Shown here: positions 36,304-45,226 of the stretch, piece by piece
Layout of the letters: each line of letters starts with the position of its first letter
How positions within the stretch are numbered: position 1 is the stretch's first letter
NCBI GenBank assembly: GCA_947494205.1
Contig: CANLUH010000001.1
Span: forward strand, 434,001 to 498,000
DNA from: an uncultured Flavobacteriaceae bacterium
Lineage (GTDB): Bacteria; Bacteroidota; Bacteroidia; Flavobacteriales; Flavobacteriaceae
Length of the DNA: 64,000 nucleotides
Reading direction: 5' to 3'
Notes under the pieces: generated by a model
What the model was told of the DNA's origin: nothing
Database searches by the model: none
What the model saw: the letters and a program-made list of their open reading frames with translations, nothing else
Made by a program: the position numbers and the translations under genes

Positions 36304-39300
36304 ATGAAACACATTTACATGTGTGCACTATTACTAATTTCTAGTTATAGCTTTGCACAGATTACTATTACAGGTACGGTTACTGGTGCTATTGATGGCG
36401 AAACATTACCTTTTGTAAACATTTCAACTAAAGACCAACAAGGTACTATTACAGACGATAATGGTAAGTACACTATAGAAGTTACATCTACAGAAGATCA
36501 ATTACAATTCTCATACCTTGGTTATAAAACACAAACCATAACTGTAGGAAACCAAACCACTAAAAATATTAAATTGGTAGAAGACACCTCTAGTTTAGAC
36601 GAAATTGTTATTACAGCCTTAGGTTTAGAACGCGATACTAAAGAATTAGGCTACGTTGTACAAAGCATAAAAGCAAAAAATGTAAACGAAGTTAAAGCCG
36701 TTAACTTTTTAGATAATTTATCTGGTAAACTTGCAGGCGTTACGATTTCTCAAGGTGCAACAGGCGTAGGATCCTCTTCTAAAATAACCATTCGTGGCGA
36801 GGCCTCTTTTTCTAACAACAATCCGCTATTTGTGGTCGATGGAATCCCTATAAACAACAACACTGTATTTAACTTTACTAATGAAGCAGCAGCAGGATTT
36901 CAAGAAATCGATTTTGGGAATGGCGCCATGGAAGTTAATGCAGACGACATTGAAGAAGTCTCTGTATTAAAAGGGCCAAGTGCCGCGGCACTATATGGTT
37001 CTAGAGCATCTAACGGTGTAATTATTATAAAAACAAAAGATGGCAAAAAATCTAAAGGTTTAGGCATTAGCATTAACACCTCTGTATTTATAGATTCTGC
37101 ATTTAGATTACCAGAATTTCAAAACTCCTATGGACAAGGACAATCTGGAGCATTCGAATTTGTAGATGGCCTTGGCGGTGGAACTAGTGATAATATTACT
37201 TATTCATGGGGGCCAAGACTAGATTCAGGTATTTTTATACCACAGTTTGACAGCCCTGTTGTTTTACCAAACGGCACCACAGTTCGCGGAGGAGATACAG
37301 CATTATACAGTGGTAATACAATTACACCAACAGAACTAAGATCTAATCCAGATAATTTAAAAGACTTTTACAAAACTGGAGTAACAACCATAAATAATAT
37401 TGCTATTTCCGATGCGTTTGACACTGGAGATTATCGTTTATCGTTTACCGATTTACGTAGCGAATCTATTATACCAGGCGTAAATTTAGACAGACAAACC
37501 GTATCTGCTAAATTAAACTTTCAACCTACCGAAAAAACCACTTTTTCCTCCTCTATTGCTTACACAAATTCTAGCAGTGACAACAGACCTTCTAATGGTT
37601 ACGGGAGCGAAAATGTAAATTATTCGTTAGTAGCTTGGGGACCGCGTTCTTTAAATATTGATAGTTTAAGAGACTATTGGCAACCGGGATTAGAAGGCGT
37701 ACAACAATACTCTTTTAACTATACTTTTTTCGACAACCCTTTCTTTATACTACAAGAAAACAGAAACTCGTTCGAGCGTGATCGTATTTTTGGAAACATA
37801 GCCTTAAAACATGATTTTACAGACCATTTAAGTTTACAAGTACGAACAGGAATGGATTATTCTTCGGAAAAAAGACAACTCCGTAGAGCCTTTTCTAGTA
37901 ACCGTTTTCAAAATGGCGGTTATGCAGAACATGATGTGTTTTTTAGAGAAATCAACACCGATTTTTTATTAAACTATAATAATCAATTTGGAGATTTTAG
38001 CTTAGACTTCTCATTAGGAGGCAATCGTTTAGATCAAAAAGCATCTACAAAACAATCGCAGACTGTAAATTTAGCACAACCTGGCATTTTCAACTTAAAT
38101 AATGCAGCATCACCTATTGAAGTGTTTCAATTTGAATCTCAAAAACGAATCAACTCCTTTTATGGTATCGCAAAATTAGGCTACAAAAATTTCTTATTTT
38201 TAGACATTACAGGACGTAACGATTGGTCTAGTGCATTAGCAACACCATTCTCGGTAGATAATACCTCATTCTTTTATCCATCGATCTCTACAAGTTTCAT
38301 ATTATCTAATGTTACAGAGTTGCCAGATGTTATTTCATTTGCAAAATTAAGAGCTAGTGTAGCACAAGTTGGTAACGATACTAATCCATACCAAACCACT
38401 GGAGCTTTTGTATCGCAAACACCATTTAACGGGCAACCAACATTTAGCAATCAAGACTTTATACCTAATGCAAATTTAAGACCAGAAAGTACTACATCTT
38501 ACGAATTTGGTGCAGATTTACGTTTCTTTAAAGACCGTTTTAAATTTGATGTCACCTATTATAATGCTATTACAAAAGATCAAATCATATCTTTACCAAT
38601 TCCTATTTCATCTGGTTACGAACAACAAGTCGTTAACGGTGGAAAGGTAAAGTCTAGAGGCTTAGAAATTATAACTGGGATTACTCCAATTAAAACAGAT
38701 AATTTTACTTGGAATACGACTTTTAACTTCGCAACCAATAAAGCTACAATTGAAGAACTACCACAAAACGACGGCCGTTTAACCTTAGCATACAGTAGAA
38801 TTTACGATAGTCAAAACCAAACGGTTTGGTTTCAAGTAGAAGAAGGTGGACAAATTGGAGACTTTTACGGAACAGGTTATTTAAAAAATGAAAACGGACA
38901 ATTTATAATAGATGAAAACGGACGTTACATTGCAGATAATAATTTACAAAAACTAGGAAACTATAACCCTGATTTCACTTTAGGTTGGAATAACGATTTC
39001 CGTTATAAAAACTGGAACCTTAGCTTTTTATTCGACTGGAGACAAGGTGGAGAAATAGTCTCTAGAACACGTGCTTTAGGAAACGTTGGTGGGCAATTAG
39101 CCGAAACAGAATTTAGACCAGAAGAAGGTATTATTGCAGAAGGTGTAACACAATCTGGACAACCCAATACAGTAGCCGTATCTGCAGAAAGCTATTACAG
39201 ACAGTTTTACGACAGAAACCATGAAGAAAATAACGTTTACGATGCATCTTATTTAAAATTACGTCAATTCTCTATTGGTTACGACTTTAAACTAAAAGAA

Positions 39301-39495
39301 GGCTTTTTAGGTTTAAAAGAAGGTGGAAACATTAACCTGTCTTTAATAGGTAGAAACTTATTTGTTATTACAGAAAACCCTCATTTCGACCCAGAACAAT
39401 TAGCCGTACAAGGCACAGGCTTTGTAAGTGGCGTAGAGGATATGAGTTATGCAACGTCCCGCAGTTTCGGACTAAAAGCAAGTTTAAATTTTTAA
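36304..39495 (+). CDS. SusC/RagA-type TonB-linked outer-membrane protein
   Basis: The 1063-residue protein has a signal peptide (residues 1-18, ending SFAQ), a CarboxypepD_reg-like domain (about 20-105), a plug starting with SSLDEIVITALGLERDTKELGY and containing the SusC-type NPLFVVDGIPI and GPSAAALYGSRASNGVI segments, and a large barrel ending in SFGLKASLNF. SusC proteins form a lidded transporter with a SusD lipoprotein, which is the next gene. In an arsenosugar cluster the substrate is unknown: a sugar or glycerol donor, or methylated arsenic, are both possible inferences. Confidence 0.95.
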   Translation: MKHIYMCALLLISSYSFAQITITGTVTGAIDGETLPFVNISTKDQQGTITDDNGKYTIEVTSTEDQLQFSYLGYKTQTITVGNQTTKNIKLVEDTSSLDEIVITALGLERDTKELGYVVQSIKAKNVNEVKAVNFLDNLSGKLAGVTISQGATGVGSSSKITIRGEASFSNNNPLFVVDGIPINNNTVFNFTNEAAAGFQEIDFGNGAMEVNADDIEEVSVLKGPSAAALYGSRASNGVIIIKTKDGKKSKGLGISINTSVFIDSAFRLPEFQNSYGQGQSGAFEFVDGLGGGTSDNITYSWGPRLDSGIFIPQFDSPVVLPNGTTVRGGDTALYSGNTITPTELRSNPDNLKDFYKTGVTTINNIAISDAFDTGDYRLSFTDLRSESIIPGVNLDRQTVSAKLNFQPTEKTTFSSSIAYTNSSSDNRPSNGYGSENVNYSLVAWGPRSLNIDSLRDYWQPGLEGVQQYSFNYTFFDNPFFILQENRNSFERDRIFGNIALKHDFTDHLSLQVRTGMDYSSEKRQLRRAFSSNRFQNGGYAEHDVFFREINTDFLLNYNNQFGDFSLDFSLGGNRLDQKASTKQSQTVNLAQPGIFNLNNAASPIEVFQFESQKRINSFYGIAKLGYKNFLFLDITGRNDWSSALATPFSVDNTSFFYPSISTSFILSNVTELPDVISFAKLRASVAQVGNDTNPYQTTGAFVSQTPFNGQPTFSNQDFIPNANLRPESTTSYEFGADLRFFKDRFKFDVTYYNAITKDQIISLPIPISSGYEQQVVNGGKVKSRGLEIITGITPIKTDNFTWNTTFNFATNKATIEELPQNDGRLTLAYSRIYDSQNQTVWFQVEEGGQIGDFYGTGYLKNENGQFIIDENGRYIADNNLQKLGNYNPDFTLGWNNDFRYKNWNLSFLFDWRQGGEIVSRTRALGNVGGQLAETEFRPEEGIIAEGVTQSGQPNTVAVSAESYYRQFYDRNHEENNVYDASYLKLRQFSIGYDFKLKEGFLGLKEGGNINLSLIGRNLFVITENPHFDPEQLAVQGTGFVSGVEDMSYATSRSFGLKASLNF

Positions 39496-39499
39496 TTTA

Positions 39500-39522
39500 G
39501 ATTACCGTTTTCACGGTAATGA
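39500..39522 (+). repeat. Short palindrome between susC and susD
   Basis: ATTACCG at 39501-39507 pairs with CGGTAAT at 39514-39520 around a TTTTCA loop. It resembles the short intergenic palindromes at 40993, 63815 and 63906. It could slow 3' decay of the susC message or be a dispersed repeat. Confidence 0.6.
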
Positions 39523-39536
39523 AAAAATAATTTTCA

Positions 39537-40982
39537 ATGAAAAAAATAATATACCTATTCAGTTTTATAACACTTCTACTAGCCAGTAGTTGTACCAAAG
39601 ATTTTGAAGACATTAATACAAACCCCAATGCTCCAAATAGTGTACAACCCAGTCTATTATTACGTCAAGTAATATACGATTTTGGAGAGCAAATGAGTTA
39701 CGAAGGCTTCGTTGCTGGCGATTTGTTATCGCAACACAGAACAGCTTTAGACTTTAATTTATTCGACCGTCATGCGCTTAAATCTCCGCAATTAGGCGGA
39801 AATCCTTGGCCCGTATTTTATACTAATTTACGCGATAACGAAATTATTTTAAAACAATCTAGAAGCTCGCAAACTTTTGCCGTTTACGAAGGACCTGCAT
39901 TAATTTTAAAAGCATATATGGCAGCTGGATTAACTGATTTATATGGAGATGTCCCCTATTTTGAAGCCTTTAATGGCGTTAATGGCACCGTAACACCTGC
40001 TTACGATTCGCAAGAATCTATTTATTTAAATGATAATGGTATTATAGACAACCTTAACAAAGGTATTGAAGCCATTACCAATTATACAGAAACCATTCCG
40101 TTAGAAGGCGACATTTTGTTTAATGGTGATTTACAAGCTTGGATAAAATTTGCAAATGCATTAAAAATTAAACAACTATTACGTATTTCAGATAAAGTAG
40201 ATGTTGCTAACGATTTACAAACCATTTATTCTGAAGGTAATTTCATTACATCAAATACTGAAAATGCCATTTTCAATTTCACAAACACAGACCCAAACAG
40301 TTTTAGATTAGCGCAATTAAGAATTGGAGATTTTAACAATTTCGTCTTATCTGAAACTATGGAAGATATTTTAACCCATTTAAATGATTCGAGAATTGAA
40401 ACCTTTTTTAAACCATTTACTAATGCTACAACAGAAGCATATAATGGATTATTAAACGGTGTAGATGCTACTTCAACCTCTGTATTATTAGCAGATTACT
40501 CATTAGCAGGAACCGCATTTAGAGAAGATACTTCTGTATTAGACGCTAACTTTATTACCGCATGGGAAGTCCATTTTGCATTAGCAGAAGCTGCCGAAAA
40601 AGGATTTATTACAGCCAACGCACAAGAATTATACGAAACTGGAGTTACACAAGCGTTTGAATATTGGCAAACCGAAATGCCAGCAAGTTACTTAACAGGG
40701 AACGCTGCTTTTAATGCGCCAGGAACAACACCATTAGAACAAATAATTACTCAAAAATGGATTGCGAATTTAATTAATGGTTACGAAGGTTGGGTTGAAT
40801 ACCGCAGAACAGGCTTTCCAGAATTTAGAGCTATTTCTGCTAGTTTAAATAATGATTTAATTCCTGTAAGAATGCCATATCCTGCAGAAGAAGCCGCTTT
40901 AAACGCACAAAATTACAATCAAGCGGCAAGTGCAACAAACGATAACAGTATTAATTTCCCTGTTTGGTGGGATGAAAATTAG
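39537..40982 (+). CDS. SusD/RagB-family lipoprotein (SusD-like_2 type)
   Basis: The 481-residue protein has a lipoprotein signal ending LLASSC (C19), the typical tether CTKDFEDINTNPN, and the SusD architecture of a TPR-helical core. This N-terminal pattern is characteristic of the SusD-like_2 family. It closes over the SusC pore to trap ligands on the cell surface. The gene lies 41 bases after susC, separated by a small palindrome, and the pair is followed by a sodium symporter, which would complete uptake across the inner membrane. Confidence 0.95.
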   Translation: MKKIIYLFSFITLLLASSCTKDFEDINTNPNAPNSVQPSLLLRQVIYDFGEQMSYEGFVAGDLLSQHRTALDFNLFDRHALKSPQLGGNPWPVFYTNLRDNEIILKQSRSSQTFAVYEGPALILKAYMAAGLTDLYGDVPYFEAFNGVNGTVTPAYDSQESIYLNDNGIIDNLNKGIEAITNYTETIPLEGDILFNGDLQAWIKFANALKIKQLLRISDKVDVANDLQTIYSEGNFITSNTENAIFNFTNTDPNSFRLAQLRIGDFNNFVLSETMEDILTHLNDSRIETFFKPFTNATTEAYNGLLNGVDATSTSVLLADYSLAGTAFREDTSVLDANFITAWEVHFALAEAAEKGFITANAQELYETGVTQAFEYWQTEMPASYLTGNAAFNAPGTTPLEQIITQKWIANLINGYEGWVEYRRTGFPEFRAISASLNNDLIPVRMPYPAEEAALNAQNYNQAASATNDNSINFPVWWDEN

Positions 40983-40992
40983 TATAGATTAG

Positions 40993-41012
40993 ATTCCCGC
41001 CTACGCGGGAAT
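40993..41012 (+). repeat. REP-like palindrome between susD and the symporter
   Basis: ATTCCCGC (40993-41000) pairs with GCGGGAAT (41005-41012) around CTAC. It is GC-rich compared with its surroundings. The pattern ATTCCCGC...GCGGGAATGA recurs in flavobacterial genomes as a short dispersed palindrome, as far as I know. Confidence 0.7.
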
Positions 41013-41030
41013 GACAAAACAAAGCAATAC

Positions 41031-42365
41031 ATGACAACAGAACTATGGCAATGGATTTTAGTAGTAGGATCAAGTTTAATCTTGTTCCTACTTTCTCCAT
41101 TTGCAAAAACACCTGATGCCTTTTTTAAAGCGACTCATAACAAAAAGGCGCCTAGTGTTTTAGTCCTTACCGGAAGTTTAATAATTTCATGGATTTTTGC
41201 AAAAAGTATTACTAACGCTGCAAATTTAGGATTAGCATTTGGCGTAGTTGGCGGTGTTGCTTATGCAGGTTATTATTTAAGTTTTGCTATTGCTGGCATA
41301 CTCATTTACAAATTAAGAACTAAAGGCGGATTTAATAGTATACACGAATTTCTAACTAGTAAATATGGCAAACAAGCCGTTTCATTATTTACTATTTTAA
41401 TCGTGTTTCGTTTATTTAATGAGGTTTGGAGTAATACAATGGTTATTGGCTCTTATTTTGGAGAGCAAGGTAGTACAGGATACTATTCATCCATTTTAGT
41501 GTTTACATTATTAACGTTAGGTTACGCTTTAAAAGGTGGATTAAGCAGTTCTATTTTTACAGACGTTATACAAATGGTACTCTTTTCTGTTTTACTTATT
41601 GTTATTTTAGTTAATGTATTCTCGATAGAGAACTTTAGCGTAAAAGATGTTGCTGTATCTGGAACTTGGAGTTTTAGTTTAGGTTTAAACTTATTATTTG
41701 CAGCCATCATCCAGTCATTTAGCTATCCGTTTCATGATCCTGTTTTAACCGATCGTGCCTTTATAAGTTCACCAAAAGTAACTTTAAAAAGTTTTCTTTG
41801 GGCTAGTGTATTAGGTGGCATTTGTATTGTATTATTTAGTATTATCGGCGTTTATGCACAATCGCAAGGTTTTAAAGGTCAAGCCGCTGTAGAAGTTGGT
41901 AAAGCCTTTGGTGTGGTTATATTATTAGTTATTAATTTTATAATGATCACATCGGCAGCCTCTACATTAGATTCAACATTTTCATCATTTTCAAAATTAT
42001 TAGCAGTAGATTTAAATTTAGGAAAGAACTTAACTTTTGGACGTTTAGCCATGGTAGCTATTGCCGTTTTAGGAACGATTCCTATTTTCTTTGGCGCCGA
42101 AATTTTATCTGCCACGACCATATCTGGAACTATGGTAATTGGCTTAACGCCTATATTTTTATTCTGGAATGTAAACGTCCCAAAAATTAGCTTTTACCTA
42201 AGTATTATCTGCGGATTAGTTTTCGGGGTTTTATTGGTATTTAAAGCCTTTCCAGAAGCACTCATTTTTACAACAGGAAAATATGCCGATTTACTTTGGG
42301 TTAACGTTTGGGGCATTTTAAGCTGTATCATCTTATATTTTATACCAAAATGGATAAAACAATAA
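41031..42365 (+). CDS. Sodium:solute symporter family transporter
   Basis: The 444-residue protein has about 12-13 hydrophobic helices in the solute:sodium symporter (SSS) pattern. It contains the segment TKGGFNSIHEFLTSKYGKQA, matching the SSS region G-(F/Y)xxxxEFLxxRYG after helix 2, and SAASTLDSTFSSFSKLLAVDL, matching the family's helix 8 sodium site. It would import a solute with sodium, most likely the substrate delivered by SusCD. It overlaps the phosphoesterase-fold gene by 16 bases. The ligand cannot be predicted from sequence. Confidence 0.9.
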   Translation: MTTELWQWILVVGSSLILFLLSPFAKTPDAFFKATHNKKAPSVLVLTGSLIISWIFAKSITNAANLGLAFGVVGGVAYAGYYLSFAIAGILIYKLRTKGGFNSIHEFLTSKYGKQAVSLFTILIVFRLFNEVWSNTMVIGSYFGEQGSTGYYSSILVFTLLTLGYALKGGLSSSIFTDVIQMVLFSVLLIVILVNVFSIENFSVKDVAVSGTWSFSLGLNLLFAAIIQSFSYPFHDPVLTDRAFISSPKVTLKSFLWASVLGGICIVLFSIIGVYAQSQGFKGQAAVEVGKAFGVVILLVINFIMITSAASTLDSTFSSFSKLLAVDLNLGKNLTFGRLAMVAIAVLGTIPIFFGAEILSATTISGTMVIGLTPIFLFWNVNVPKISFYLSIICGLVFGVLLVFKAFPEALIFTTGKYADLLWVNVWGILSCIILYFIPKWIKQ

Positions 42366-43177
42366 CAGATTTAGGGACATTAACAGGTAAGGTTCTTCTT
42401 TTTGGAGGCGTTTACAGCAATTTACAAGCTTTAGAAGCATTGAAAGCAGTTGCAGAAAAACATAATATCCCATCAGAGAATTGTATTTGTACAGGAGATA
42501 TTGTAGGCTATTGCGCACAGCCTGAAGAAACAGTTCAACTTTTTAAGTTATGGAAAGCGAATAGTATTTTAGGTAATGTAGAACTTCAACTTATTGAAGG
42601 TGCAGACGATTGTGGTTGCGATTTTACCGAAGGCTCTCGTTGCGATGGATTTTCAAAACTATGGTATCCTTATGCACAGAGTTTGTTAACAGACTCTTCA
42701 ATTAATCATCTTAAAACATTTTCAGACCATATAACATTTCAATATGCGAATAAAAAAGTAACTGTAGTACACGGTTCATATTCTAATATTTCAGAATTTA
42801 TTTTTAAATCTACCGATTGGTCTTTAAAAGCGCCAAATTTTATAACTACAGATAGCGATGTTATTGTTGCTGGACATTGTGGTTTGCCTTTTAATCATAA
42901 AAAAGATGATAAATTATGGTTAAATCCTGGCGTTATTGGCATGCCTGCAAACGATGGTTCACCAAAAGTTTGGTATGCTATTTTAGACGATTCTAATAAC
43001 GAATTGAAATTTAAACACCATAATCTCGACTATAATTACAAGTTAACCAACAGTTTAATGAAGAACGGTTTGTTACCCGAAGAATACGCTAGAACCATAG
43101 TTACTGGCATTTGGGATAATACCGAAATTTTACCTGCTGTAGAAAGTGGTTTACAAGGTTTTGGTATTACGCTATAA
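42350..43177 (+). CDS. Metallophosphoesterase-fold protein with altered metal ligands
   Basis: Starting at 42350 (an earlier ATG at 42308 lies deep inside the symporter) gives 275 residues. The fold is that of the YfcE-like phosphoesterases: FGGVYSNLQALEALKAV aligns with the usual DxHGNxxALExVL, CTGDIVGYCAQPEETV with GDxVGYGxxPxE, LGNVE with GNHD, VVHGS with the HG strand and AGHCGLPF with GHTHxP. Thus the DxH motif is replaced by G20-V-Y22, GNHD by G75-N-V-E78, and GHTH by G175-H-C-G178, while D50 and H141 remain. There is a cysteine-rich insert, CGCDFTEGSRC (C88, C90, C98). Ordinary two-metal chemistry is doubtful. Confidence 0.85.
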   Translation: MDKTITDLGTLTGKVLLFGGVYSNLQALEALKAVAEKHNIPSENCICTGDIVGYCAQPEETVQLFKLWKANSILGNVELQLIEGADDCGCDFTEGSRCDGFSKLWYPYAQSLLTDSSINHLKTFSDHITFQYANKKVTVVHGSYSNISEFIFKSTDWSLKAPNFITTDSDVIVAGHCGLPFNHKKDDKLWLNPGVIGMPANDGSPKVWYAILDDSNNELKFKHHNLDYNYKLTNSLMKNGLLPEEYARTIVTGIWDNTEILPAVESGLQGFGITL

Positions 43178-43231
43178 ACTATTAATTTAGAAACTATAGA
43201 TTGACATTTTTAACACACAAAAAATAAATAG

Positions 43232-43765
43232 ATGAAATATATTATTATTCTACTTTTTGCCTGTTTTACAACCCAAGTAATTGCTCAAAAAAATATTGAC
43301 GAATTACTGAAACAATATAACGACAATGGTGTTCCCTATATTACAGCTGAAGAATTAGCGATGCCAAAAACGAAAGCTGTTATTTTAGATTCTCGTGAAC
43401 CTAAAGAATATAATGTTAGCCATATTAAAGGCGCAACTTGTGTAGGTTACGATAATTTTAATATAGATTCTATACAAAAACTATATCCTAATAAGGATGA
43501 AAAAATAGTAGTGTACTGCTCTTTAGGCATTCGTTCTGAAACTGTTGGTGAAAAATTAAAAAAAGCAGGATACACAAATGTTTATAATCTATACGGTGGT
43601 ATTTTTGAATGGAAAAACAAAGATTTTACGGTTATAGATTCAGAAGAAAAAGAAACCAATCAAGTACATACATTTAATAAAGATTGGAGTAAATGGTTAA
43701 AAAAAGGGCAAAAAATTTACGAAGAACCTTCAGAAACACCTTCAACTAAAAAAGACAAAAAATAA
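43232..43765 (+). CDS. Secreted rhodanese-like protein
   Basis: The 177-residue protein has a signal peptide (residues 1-19, ending VIAQ) and one rhodanese domain (about 38-135) with catalytic C96 in VYCSLGIRSE, followed by a Lys-rich C-terminal tail. Rhodaneses move sulfane sulfur between thiols. In a periplasmic setting within an arsenosugar cluster, thiolation of arsenic species or handling of Cys-bound arsenic is conceivable, but this is inference from context only. The gene lies 54 bases after the phosphoesterase-fold gene and 30 before the glycosyltransferase gene. Confidence 0.88.
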   Translation: MKYIIILLFACFTTQVIAQKNIDELLKQYNDNGVPYITAEELAMPKTKAVILDSREPKEYNVSHIKGATCVGYDNFNIDSIQKLYPNKDEKIVVYCSLGIRSETVGEKLKKAGYTNVYNLYGGIFEWKNKDFTVIDSEEKETNQVHTFNKDWSKWLKKGQKIYEEPSETPSTKKDKK

Positions 43766-43795
43766 ATAAGTTCCTTATTAATAACAAATTAAATA

Positions 43796-44413
43796 ATGGC
43801 ACCACAATCTAAAAACCTAATCATAACCTTTACTAGAAACCCAGAATTAGGTAAAGTAAAATCTCGTTTAGCCAAAAGTATTGGCGAACAAGGAGCTTTA
43901 GAAGTGTATATTAAATTATTAGAGCATACCGAAAGTGTGTTAAAACAAATAGATTGCGATAAGGCTGTTTATTATTCTGTAAAAGTGAGAAATCATGATC
44001 TTTGGGATGCTTCTATTTTTAAAAAACACCAACAATTTGGAGACGATTTAGGTGTACGTATGGAAAATGCGTTTAAAAAAGGCTTTGAAGACGGTTATGA
44101 GAACATAGTAATTGTAGGCAGCGACTTATACGATTTAGCCCCCAAACATATAAACGAAGCATTTAAAGCTTTAGAGACTCATGATCATGTTATTGGGCCT
44201 GCAGAAGATGGAGGATACTATTTATTAGGCATGAAAACACTACACCCAACAGTCTTTAAAATAGACAATTGGGGTACCGAAACAGTCTACAAACAAACTA
44301 TTTTAAAATTAAATGATAATACTGTGTATGTTTTAGAAACACTTAACGACATAGATTACGTAGAGGACTTAAAACCTTATGATTTTTTTAAGTCTTACAC
44401 ACAAAATATATAA
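43796..44413 (+). CDS. TIGR04282-type arsenosugar glycosyltransferase
   Basis: The 205-residue protein opens with NLIITFTRNPELGKVKSRLA, the nucleotide-sugar binding loop of the TIGR04282/DUF2064 family, with the acidic motif VIVGSDLYDL and the late GPAEDGGYYLLGMK. Members regularly occur beside arsS, arsM and TIGR04283 enzymes, and a role in adding a sugar or glycerol unit to the dimethylarsinoyl-ribose is inferred from that linkage. Unlike the copy at 35518 it keeps the full basic loop, so this is probably the active enzyme of the pair. Confidence 0.92.
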   Translation: MAPQSKNLIITFTRNPELGKVKSRLAKSIGEQGALEVYIKLLEHTESVLKQIDCDKAVYYSVKVRNHDLWDASIFKKHQQFGDDLGVRMENAFKKGFEDGYENIVIVGSDLYDLAPKHINEAFKALETHDHVIGPAEDGGYYLLGMKTLHPTVFKIDNWGTETVYKQTILKLNDNTVYVLETLNDIDYVEDLKPYDFFKSYTQNI

Positions 44414-44414
44414 A

Positions 44415-44452
44415 AATGTAGCGCAACATAGCTGTTGTCGCCACATTTTACG
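44415..44452 (+). repeat. Imperfect hairpin after the TIGR04282 gene
   Basis: AAAATGTAGCGCAACA pairs with TGTTGTCGCCACATTTT across a short TAGC loop, with one bulged base. It has no T tract, so it is more likely a message-stabilising hairpin or a dispersed repeat than a terminator. Confidence 0.5.
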
Positions 44453-44489
44453 TATTTATAAATAAACTATAAAAACTAAAACAAACATT

Positions 44490-45209
44490 ATGAAAACAAA
44501 ACTACTTTTTTTAGCAATTTTACTTGCTACTTCTTTTCAATTCGTAAATGCACAATGTAGCCGATCTGGTACATTTGTTCAAAGTGACCCAATGTATAGC
44601 ATTAGTGGAACAGCAAATATTACATTTACTACATCTGGTGCTAAAAATGTTATTTTTGAATCTGACTTTGCAACTGTTCAAGGTGCCGATTTAAGAGTAT
44701 ATTTATCTAAAACAGATGACATTGCTACTACAGGGTCAGATGCAATACAAATATCTTCTCAACTTATAAATGATGATGGTGGAATTGGTGGACCTGGAGT
44801 ATCGCCTATTACTGGGATGATGACATTTCCTATTGATAGTAATATTGAATTAAACGATTATGATTATGTCGTAATTCAATGTATCGCTATTAATGAACGT
44901 TGGGGACATGTTACATTAGGATCTACAGGTGGACCAGATTGTTTTGTTTTAAGTGTAGACGAAAACACATTAAACCAAGCTGTAAGTTTATACCCAAATC
45001 CTGCAAATGAAAAATTTGAAGTACGTAACGATAACCAATTTCCATTATCTATAGCACTTTATGATATCTTAGGCAACAAAGTAAAATCAGTAGAAAATTC
45101 ACAATTAAAAAAGCAAACATTTTCTTTATCTGGTTTAAATTCTGGCGTATATTTAGTCGAAATTAAAAGCGGCGATCAGAGAATAGTTAAAAAACTGATT
45201 AAGAGCTAA
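44490..45209 (+). CDS. Secreted DM13-domain protein with type IX sorting tail
   Basis: The 239-residue protein has a signal peptide (about residues 1-22, ending VNAQ), a DM13-like electron-transfer domain (about 30-150, with ISGTANITFTTSG and GADLRVYLSK) and a C-terminal T9SS type A sorting domain (about 165-239: VSLYPNPANEKFEV, SLSGLNSGVYLVEI, RIVKKLIKS). The tail would direct it to the cell surface. DM13 domains are proposed to bind haem or other redox cofactors. Its presence in the arsenosugar run suggests a redox role at the cell surface, but this is unproven. Confidence 0.9.
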   Translation: MKTKLLFLAILLATSFQFVNAQCSRSGTFVQSDPMYSISGTANITFTTSGAKNVIFESDFATVQGADLRVYLSKTDDIATTGSDAIQISSQLINDDGGIGGPGVSPITGMMTFPIDSNIELNDYDYVVIQCIAINERWGHVTLGSTGGPDCFVLSVDENTLNQAVSLYPNPANEKFEVRNDNQFPLSIALYDILGNKVKSVENSQLKKQTFSLSGLNSGVYLVEIKSGDQRIVKKLIKS

Positions 45210-45226
45210 ATAACGCAAAAATACAT

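Noticed and set aside
42308-42349. Upstream start for the phosphoesterase-fold protein
   Set aside because: It lies within the symporter's last helices and adds a hydrophobic leader absent from the family; the ATG at 42350 fits the fold.
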